Source: Dimargaris cristalligena
Lineage: Eukaryota > Kickxellomycota > Dimargaritomycetes > Dimargaritales > Dimargaritaceae
Assembly (NCBI GenBank): GCA_027576995.1
Contig: JANBQC010000655.1
Location: 1 to 14,951, forward strand
Length of the DNA stretch: 14,951 bases
Direction: 5' to 3'
Position numbers and translations under genes: made by a program. This document shows, one piece after another, positions 8,502 through 14,951 of the stretch (within the stretch, counting starts at the first letter, position 1; each line of letters begins with the position of its first letter). The notes under the pieces were generated by a model. It made no database searches and was not told the origin of the DNA. It saw only the letters and a list, made by a program, of their open reading frames with translations.

Positions 8502-8810
8502 ATGCCCGTGGGTGATCCGGCTGCCGCAGTCCGATATTTCCCGCTCCGACCCATTCCTTCCTATTCACCCAACAGCCCTCTCTCCCCGCAAGACAAAGAA
8601 AAGAGCACACGAGAGGGCGATAAAATAGGAGAGGTCTCTCCCACAATCACCACCATAGGCTCTGCTTGTTCGAACCTTGGCCGTTCTTGTCCCACCCTGC
8701 CGTTCCCGTCGGCCCAGCCGGGTGAATTCGGCCCGCGAGTGGCTAGGTTTGGGAAGAGGGTCACGGCCCGGGTGATTGGCCGGGTTTTACCCGATTGGCC
8801 ACACCAATAA
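8502..8810 (+). CDS. hypothetical protein, 102 aa, in a GC-rich island
   Basis: ATG at 8502 opens a 102-codon frame in a GC-rich island (about 8390-8830) that stands out from the AT-rich flanks. The product is Pro/Ser/Arg-rich with no recognised domain, signal peptide or membrane segment. The stop TAA is embedded in an AATAAA at 8806-8811. A competing minus-strand reading exists: ATG 8554 starts a frame with a GTGAGT donor after about 28 codons and a TTTCTCCAG acceptor-like site near 8340. Neither is decisive. The island may instead be a promoter, since it holds two GATTGGCC (CCAAT-type) sites. Confidence 0.25.
   Translation: MPVGDPAAAVRYFPLRPIPSYSPNSPLSPQDKEKSTREGDKIGEVSPTITTIGSACSNLGRSCPTLPFPSAQPGEFGPRVARFGKRVTARVIGRVLPDWPHQ
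8774..8800. repeat. paired GATTGGCC motifs flanking a small palindrome
   Basis: GATTGGCC occurs at 8774-8781 and again at 8793-8800. Between them is CGGGT-TTT-ACCCG, a 5-bp stem with a 3-nt loop. ATTGG is the reverse of the CCAAT box bound by Hap/NF-Y complexes. The arrangement could be regulatory, although it overlaps a possible coding frame. Confidence 0.35.
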
Positions 8811-9092
8811 ATGGGAAATATGAGGGAGAGGGTCCGGAAGGGCTCGGATGGCAGCCGGCGGTGTGTAATTCTATATTGATAACCCTGTTCGGCAGGCGGT
8901 ATCCTCCTCCCCCTGCCCCCTTCGATCAGCAGCAGTCCACTCTACTCCATTTCCCCTCGTTTGAGACCTCTCCCTATGAATTCAAATGATGTCAATATGG
9001 AGGAAAAGTAGAAAGACTACGGCAACCACATTCCGTGGTAACTGGGTTCGGCGGTGAAACCAACAACGACGACCCACTCTCTCCCCTTTGGC

Positions 9093-9100
9093 TATAAATA
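9093..9100 (+). promoter_or_regulatory. TATA-like elements upstream of the B12D gene
   Basis: TATAAATA lies at 9093-9100, and a second group (TATAAA at 9171, TATATAA near 9182) is closer to the ATG at 9362. The nearer group would give a 5' leader of roughly 130-160 nt, much of it C/T-rich, as is common for strongly expressed fungal genes. Which element is used cannot be told from sequence. Confidence 0.4.
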
Positions 9101-9361
9101 CCACCCTTTCTGAAGGACATGGGACTTATTCATCACCAGGTTTCACTTCCTTCCATCTCTCCTACTCGACTATAAACCCTTTATATAATCTCCACTTTGC
9201 CTCCAGCATCTGTTATATTATTCTACCATTTAAAATCTACCGCTGTATCTTGCTTGCTGTTGCGAACGTAATCTCACCTGCACCACCACTACATACCACA
9301 CGCCTCCCGCCGCCACCCTTTTTAGTCTTCCTCCCCCCTCAACTACACTACTATTATCAAC

Positions 9362-9547
9362 ATGGCCGCCCCCGCTGTTCGCACCTTCGCCAACATCCGC
9401 AAATATCTGCCGGTTGAAGTATACCCCCTCATGGGTGCCCTTGGTTTCGCCGTAGTCATGGGCATTTCTACTGCCTCCTACAAACTCGTGACCGACCCTC
9501 ACCTTCGCCACCGTGGTGTGACTGGTATCAACCAGGTCTCGAAGTGA
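9362..9547 (+). CDS. B12D/MLRQ-family mitochondrial protein, 61 aa
   Basis: Single-exon gene with good start context (CAACATGGCC). The sequence carries the B12D-family signature: a short basic N-terminus (RTFANIRKY), then VEVYPL at 18-23, one membrane segment over about 21-40 (GALGFAVVMGIS), then VTDPHLRHR at 43-51 with the conserved DP. B12D/NDUFA4-type proteins are small single-pass inner mitochondrial membrane proteins associated with respiratory complex I or IV. The product is shorter than plant members (about 85-90 residues) but contains the whole core. Codon use is C-rich at third positions, suggesting good expression. An AATAAA lies about 130 nt after the stop. No intron is needed. The minus-strand frame at 9230-9604 is its shadow. 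Confidence 0.85.
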   Translation: MAAPAVRTFANIRKYLPVEVYPLMGALGFAVVMGISTASYKLVTDPHLRHRGVTGINQVSK

Positions 9548-9678
9548 AAAATGACCCGTGGTGGGATATAGCAAAAACACCCCTCCTACCACCGATTTGG
9601 CCACCGGGGGGTCCTCCGGCCCCCGCCCCAGCTAACCAACTATTCATTAACTTAAATTGCCGTCCTGCTGCTTGTAAC

Positions 9679-9684
9679 AATAAA
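9679..9684 (+). terminator. polyadenylation signal of the B12D gene
   Basis: AATAAA about 130 nt downstream of the stop at 9547, in AT-rich DNA following a GC-rich 3' leader, is a plausible 3'-end signal. Confidence 0.5.
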
Positions 9685-12148
9685 TTTAACTAAGGTTAAC
9701 CAAAATATAATACTTGTAATAATTACCTCTAAGGGGAGAGACTATGTTGGCTATAGAGTGGATAAACTATGGGGGCAATGATACATGCCAGCCTTAAAAT
9801 TAATTATTTATAAATACTCATTTTAGCAAGCACCTTCTATAAAAGAGCAAGGGGTTGTGCCTCAAGGTACAGGAAAATATGGCAGCTCAGTAGTAGTAGC
9901 CAAAAGTGGCGAAGAAATGTTTACTGTCGCAGCTTGTCGGCCTTTCGGTTTTCCGATGACCAGTTGGCCCACCTTCTCTGTGTTTCTATGGAGTGTGTGG
10001 CACAAATCTACTGCAGTTTCAATAGGCCCGCGGAACCACCCTACATGGCCAACAGAAATGCACTTGCCCTATTCCAACGTAGGCCTTGGTAAATAGATTC
10101 GCCGTGGAGTGGCTAAATGTGGGTAGGAATAATAAGGCCTTTGGGGGAATTGAGTAGAGATTTCGTTCCAATCAGCCGTGCTTCACATCCCGTTCCTGGG
10201 TTGACCAGTGAAATATATTTTATATTTGCCAGGGCAGTAGTGCCAAGTTCTCTTATACTTACATAATCTCTCTCATTTGCATGTGCTTCACCCGTTCCCA
10301 ATGACGCCTACCTTTTCTAACATTCCCTAACCCAACCAAATCCATTAGGTGCAGGAAATCTACCTAAAGAGTATTTAAGAGTATGGAGCAACCCACCGTG
10401 CACCATCCCCTATAATGTGCCAGAAGGAAACACACCCACTATGGGATAGTCTGCCTGGTTTGGCGATTCGGTTTTCTGACCCGTTAGTGCCCGAAATTCC
10501 CCTATATGATCGATCTATTTATCCCGCCTACTACATGGAATTTCATGACAGGGGAGGTGCATTTTCTATTACAACAAAAGCAGGGAGAACATCTCTCTCA
10601 CGCCCCAACAGCGAGTATATTTGCCGAAAGGCAGGACACACCGGCCCTTTGCTATGATATTATTATTCCTAGAGCGCAGTTTTACTTTACCAAATCTCTA
10701 CTTTGAGCTTGGTCATTGTACCAACCCCTCCCCCTAACCCGGCCATTTGGACCTGTTGGCTATGTTTTCTCTAATAGTAGTCGTCCTATAGACTAAGGCA
10801 GTGGGATTCGGGGTGGGACAACTGCACACAGCCGAAAAAAATAGTATTATAGCTGGCAAACCAGAGGGGTATTAGGGAGCGCAGTGTATGCGTTTATCAA
10901 TAGGGTAGCATACCTAAGGAAAGGTGTCTTTCCCGTACTAAAAGGGGGCGAGGGCGGTTGGTTTTGATAACAACCAACCGTCCCAAATCATTTTGTTCGG
11001 CTGTTTCCTACCAGTCCCTTTTTCGGTCTAGTGCAGTCTATTACGATGCGCATAAGGGATCGAATACATATTTACGTACGCACCCAAACAGACCTAATGC
11101 GGTGGCGGGGGAGAAGAGGGAGTGACCACGTCGCGAGGTTTAGTATATGTACCCAATAACTAGGCGACCTCAAAGCGTACCAAGAAAATTGTTGACCTAT
11201 AATCGCAGGCACATGGTTACATTTTAACGTCAGTGCGTCCATGACAAACGAGACTATGTCCGGTTTTTTGTATATGCCTTTACAACGGGGAAGGGTCATC
11301 AGCTTAATGGCCCAATAGTTGAACTGGGCTTGTCCAAACCATAGAACTGACATCCCCTCAATTAACCCATTCGGATTTGAAGTCCAGACTCCGTTACACC
11401 CAGAGGCGGGGCTCGATTCATTTAAGTATAAAAAGTACATTTCTCCGCGTATCTCCTATGCCCCCTCATTATAAAAACATCGAAATAGGGGGCCTTAGTA
11501 AAACTTAAATTGTTCAACAATGCTTTTCTACGCTCACCTATATTACGCGGTTGGTTGCTGTCAGAGACTACCTTCTATACACGACATGTGTGTCATCCTG
11601 TCTGGCTATATACCTGATATTCTGTTTAGCGTGAAAGGGTGCTTTCCCTCTTCGTTTCATACATACTCCTATAGAGCTGTGTCGAATACCGCCCATACTG
11701 AGGTGCCAATTAGCAGCTTGATAGAGTTCCACAATTTCCCCTGCCCTATATTTTCGGTAGTACATCGTTGGCGAATTAACTGTCATCGAATAAGTTCAAG
11801 TCGAAGATCCATGTATCCAATAATCGCTGTCATGCCCTTACATCGTGTCTGTAGTGGATGTTCGACGACTGTCTCGCCCAATTATGTGTAGAGTACACCT
11901 GTAAAAGGGTACGTTCAATAAGCCAGACCTTTTTGTATATAGTTCAATTCCCCCCTCTCTTGTCAATATTGGAACCCCCCCCCCCCGCTATTTTTTTAGT
12001 TTGAATATTCCATCCCAGTGAGTGTTTTCATGGTGAATTTCGAACTTAACGATTATTTACTGTCCGACTTCCGCCGACCTGCCTTCATCTACCACTCACA
12101 CGTATACAATTACACTCCACCCATTACGCTGTATCGCCCCCGCTAACA
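9685..12148. other. long spacer with weak ORFs only
   Basis: No confident gene. Frames seen: 9857-10096 (plus, GTG start, just after a TATAAAAG at 9838-9845); 10415-10657 and 10506-10706 (plus, overlapping, in different frames); 11072-11440 (minus, ATG, 122 codons); and 11520-11891 (plus, ATG, 123 codons), the last two divergent across an 80-nt gap. None shows a domain, a signal peptide or the C-rich codon choice of the confident genes. They may be decayed genes or mobile-element remnants, or chance. A C12 run at 11975-11986 followed by T7 at 11991-11997 precedes the F-box-like gene. Confidence 0.4.
10952..10984. repeat. perfect-stem hairpin
   Basis: CGGTTGGTT at 10955-10963 pairs exactly with AACCAACCG at 10972-10980 across an 8-nt loop. 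GGG at 10952-10954 and CCC at 10982-10984 extend the stem past a single bulged T. The stem is 12 bp in total, in otherwise unstructured spacer. It could be a terminator-like or processing structure, a regulatory site or the tip of a small inverted-repeat element; nothing else identifies it. Confidence 0.5.
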
Positions 12149-13894
12149 ATGACGCGTCACTTCGTATCCATCCCTCTTTTGAGTCTTGCCCTGCTCCACT
12201 CCATCGCCTGCCTTCCCGGGTCTAGTATGGACTGGGAACCGTCCAACGAGAGATCCGCCGTGGCCGACGAAACCCCGAGCAGTCTTCCCGCCAGTCCATC
12301 GGCTTCGCTACCATTGAATTTACCACCACGTTCATTTTGGGCCAACCCCGGAAACGGCCGTGAGGCATCCGGCCACGAGGAACCGCATGCCGTCAAAAGC
12401 CAGCAAGGCACCGGATTATCCAAAATTTCCGGTATTCCCCTGGAAATAAATAATATGATTGGGAAGGACTTAAATAGCGAAGAGCGGTTCTGTCTTTCGG
12501 TTACTTGCAGGGCCCTAAATGGGTTGGCAAAGAACTTCGATGTGAAAACAGCCGCTAAAGAAGTAAGTATTCTAGAGAGAATCTGTTTATAATGGTAGGA
12601 ACATACACCACCAAGGAGCAATTCATTTGGTACTGTTGCACCCCAGTACGTTCGCAGTATAAGGGGACACATGGGACTTGGCTCCCCTATATTGTTTGAT
12701 GTCCCGTTTGAGATGTCGCCTTGCAGTTATGTGGATTAACCAAACTCATCTCCCTGGTATCTAAATTAACCAAACGGATTTATACCTTACTCCATATATA
12801 TATGTTTGCTTGATTACCCGCTCTTATTTGACTAGTTAACGAATCAACTGATTGATGACACAATTAATTCCCGGGACATTCAACGACTTCTACCCGTTCA
12901 GCTGGCGAGCTCCGTGTTATTAGATAGCTGGTTTCGAAATCATAGGGAAGCCAATGATAGGATGGAACGCTCCCACCGGTTTAATAGTGAATATTATAAA
13001 CGAGGTAAAGTCTACAGTGCAGCGGAATGGAACAGTTTCCGGGATCGTCTGGCTACTACCCTAAAGCCATTCCATACCAACCTCCAAACCATCGAGAACG
13101 AATGGGGGTATATCCGATACCAGAAGCTGGACCCTCGGGAGCGAATGACCCTTTTCCCGTTGGTCGAGATGCTAGCCACCCAGTCCGTTGCTAATATTCA
13201 CAAAATCTTAGTGAACCTGTACCAGAGTACAATAGATCTGGAAACTATATATACTGCGCTGGATTTTTATAAGGACGAATCTATCCGTACGCTGACCAGT
13301 GAAGTAAAAGCCCAATACGGATTGGATTCGCAAAGGGTCTTGCACAATGCGGTGGTTCAGGAACCCCTGTGGGGTGCCATTGCGGTTCTGGCCGCCCGGG
13401 GGGAGTTCACCAAACTGAAGGATCTGGCCGAAATAACTGTACCCAACTCGCAATTCTTTTCCCAAGACATTGCTCAATTTATAGGATTTCTGTTGTTAGA
13501 GTACGGTCCCATGGAACATTACGTTTGGGCAAAACGTTTACTCCTGTATCGATCTTATAATCAATCAATGGCCCGCCTATTCGGTTTCACCAAAGCGGTC
13601 CGGGCCTTTCCAGACGATCAATCTATTGCGCAACCCCATCTTATTCGGTCGTATCAGGATGTAAGTGCGTTTGGTCACGTTCATTTCTATCGCGAGACCG
13701 CCGAAGACCGCAAACCCCAGTTGGCCTTCCGGGTACACCGACCCACCGCTACGAAAATGCTGAGGTTGGAGCAAATGGACCCACTCAAGATCCAGTGGCT
13801 TTCACAAGACAAGACACATGAGCTTCTATTAAAAGATGGCTTGGCCAATCGTTTTAACTGGGATCAGATTATGGGTGCGCCGCAAAATGAATAA
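12149..13894 (+). CDS. predicted secreted F-box-like protein, about 490-500 aa
   Basis: Exon 1 is 12149-12562 (138 codons, phase 0) and the last exon is 12836-13894. The ATG has a good context (AACAATG). Residues 1-22 look like a signal peptide, with core FVSIPLLSLALLHSIAC. Residues 25-90 are Ser/Pro-rich and disordered. Residues about 93-127 resemble an F-box: ISGIPLEI, then LNSEERFCLSVTCRALNGLA, matching its hydrophobic and LS-x-TCRAL pattern. The remaining 350 residues are mostly helical with no recognised domain; the motif AVLAARGEFTKLKDL is faintly like a helical-repeat unit. F-box proteins normally act inside the cell in SCF ubiquitin ligases, so a secretion signal is odd: the protein may be a secreted or effector-type family member, or the motif may be a look-alike fold. 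Codon use in the long last exon supports a real gene. A 30-nt micro-exon at 12727-12756 is an alternative. Confidence 0.85.
12563..12835 (+). other. intron (273 nt) or two introns around a micro-exon
   Basis: The donor is GTAAGT at 12563 and the final acceptor is TTTGACTAG ending at 12835, both phase 0. A better acceptor, GTCGCCTTGCAG, ends at 12726 and is followed by ten open codons (LCGLTKLISL) and then CTG|GTATCT at 12757. Splicing as 164-nt and 79-nt introns around this micro-exon also keeps the frame. Both models end in the same protein frame. Confidence 0.65.
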
Positions 13895-13895
13895 A
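13890..13895 (+). terminator. AATAAA overlapping the stop codon of the F-box-like gene
   Basis: The stop TAA (13892-13894) is inside AATAAA. If used as the polyadenylation signal, the 3' untranslated region would be only about 15-30 nt. Use of this signal is not shown; the AT-rich DNA downstream could hold others. Confidence 0.3.
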
Positions 13896-14901
13896 ATACT
13901 TGGGCCTTAGGCAAGCACCATTGCCTTCCTTTAACTAATACATCCCCTATTTCCATCTCATTTTTGATCAGCAATTTAACTAAAAGCATCATTACTTTCA
14001 TTTTAGTTTTATTTGGTTTCTGTAGGTCGACTCTATACTGGTGATTTACTTAAATGCCAGTTATGTGGGTATGGCTCTATTCTCTATAGGCGGTAAATAT
14101 AATACAGGGAATTGCGGCACAGTAGCTAACGGCTCAAATATTGACGTAGAGCTTATATGGAAAGGAGCCCTAAGCATACAGCATAAGATTAGAACTTTAT
14201 CTAAAAGTGATAAAATATAGCACTCAAATAGCTGACTAATATTCTATGTTTTCGAATATGATAGTAATTAGTATATTGTACTTTAGAGATTGATAGTATT
14301 ATTTCTTTACCTGCCTGATTTGACACCTTCAGTTATTTCATATATTTCTCACTGCCTTAATCAGCCTGTTTAGTTATAAAATAATATGTTGGGGGTCCAG
14401 AGACTATATTTGACTGCCCTATAATTTGCGGTTGGCCATCTTCATGTTAAAAGGGAGTGAAGCCAGTCAGATAAATCAATAAGTTCCAAATGTTGATAGT
14501 AAAAATGATCACCTGTATTGTAGTAAGAGTAGATAGAATAATGAGACAGTTGCTAGTGTAGTGCCATGAGTATGTTGGTGATCAGCTTGCAGTATCTGGC
14601 CATCAATTTACTCAGTGATTATCATGACAAAACTGGGCACTATTAATCATTCCAGCAATTTCAACAAATTTCAATTGATATGCCGATTTTCTTGTGAATG
14701 TTTCCTGTCACCCCTCCTAATCTGTCCTAATCTAACCGATATGACTGCCGTCATATCAGGCCGTATAGCACCATATTGTACCCCCCAGCCCTAACAAGGC
14801 CGAACATCATTGATATCCCCTTAACCGGCCAGGCCTCCCGGAGTTCGCACTAATCACTCGTAGGTGATCTTAGCGCCTTCCAATTCCCATGGAAGCCCCG
14901 C
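13896..14901. other. AT-rich spacer, nothing clear
   Basis: No frame with coding character on either strand up to about 14800. The base composition changes to more GC-rich after about 14700, ahead of a possible partial gene at the right edge. Confidence 0.5.
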
Positions 14902-14951
14902 TCAACTGAGGGCCAGCTGGTCCACCTTATTGTTAGCCATTATGTAGTCCC
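14902..14951 (-). CDS. possible 3' end of a minus-strand gene, cut by the window edge
   Basis: The minus strand is open from the edge to a TGA at 14902-14904, reading DYIMANNKVDQLALS. The same frame continues after that TGA as AGLPWELEGAKITYE to a second TGA, which looks coding too. This could mean a decayed gene with an in-frame stop. Very short, and no family can be named. Confidence 0.15.
   Translation of the reverse strand, partial: DYIMANNKVDQLALS

Noticed and set aside
8655..8685. GGTTCGAAC (minus strand), tRNA B-box-like
   Set aside because: Does not match the full B-box and no A-box or cloverleaf could be built around it.
9230..9604. 124-codon minus-strand frame over the B12D gene
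   Set aside because: Antisense shadow of a well-supported gene.
12157..12672. 171-codon minus-strand frame opposite the F-box-like exon 1
   Set aside because: Antisense to an exon with a signal peptide, good start context and a matching splice donor.

Overview
This looks like nuclear DNA from a fungus. Protein genes are broken by introns with GTAAGT donors and, in one case, a CTAAC branch site. Spacers are long and AT-rich, TATA and AATAAA signals are eukaryotic in style, and there is no sign of operons or Shine-Dalgarno sites. The mix of genes (a B12D/MLRQ mitochondrial protein, a LITAF-domain protein, a metallothionein-like tail and a lineage-specific secreted protein) would suit an early-diverging filamentous lineage. 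That placement is inference and was not tested.

Layout from left to right. 1-1138 is mostly AT-rich spacer with one possible terminal exon of a membrane protein (420-629). 1139-3184 (minus) is a two-exon LITAF-domain gene: a long disordered Pro/Ser-rich N-terminus carrying the first CxxC, a 909-nt intron, then the hydrophobic anchor and second CxxC. The intron holds a perfect palindromic-type X-box (RFX site). 3575-4324 (minus) is a tentative two-exon secreted protein. 4325-6895 is spacer with three short coding-looking fragments. 6896-7216 (minus) is a 106-residue protein ending in a fungal metallothionein-like Cys tail. 7217-9361 is mostly spacer, with a GC-rich island (about 8390-8830) that may hold a small gene. 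9362-9547 (plus) is a complete B12D/MLRQ-family protein. 9548-12148 is spacer with weak ORFs and one strong hairpin. 12149-13894 (plus) is an intron-containing gene for a protein of about 490-500 residues that combines a signal peptide with an F-box-like motif. 13895-14951 is AT-rich spacer with a possible partial CDS at the right edge.

The genes do not form an obvious pathway. The best-supported ones are the LITAF, B12D and F-box-like genes, followed by the metallothionein-like one. The most unusual are the predicted secreted F-box-like protein and the metallothionein-like tail joined to an unrecognised N-terminal region. I found no convincing tRNA, rRNA, CRISPR array, intact transposon or multi-gene system.
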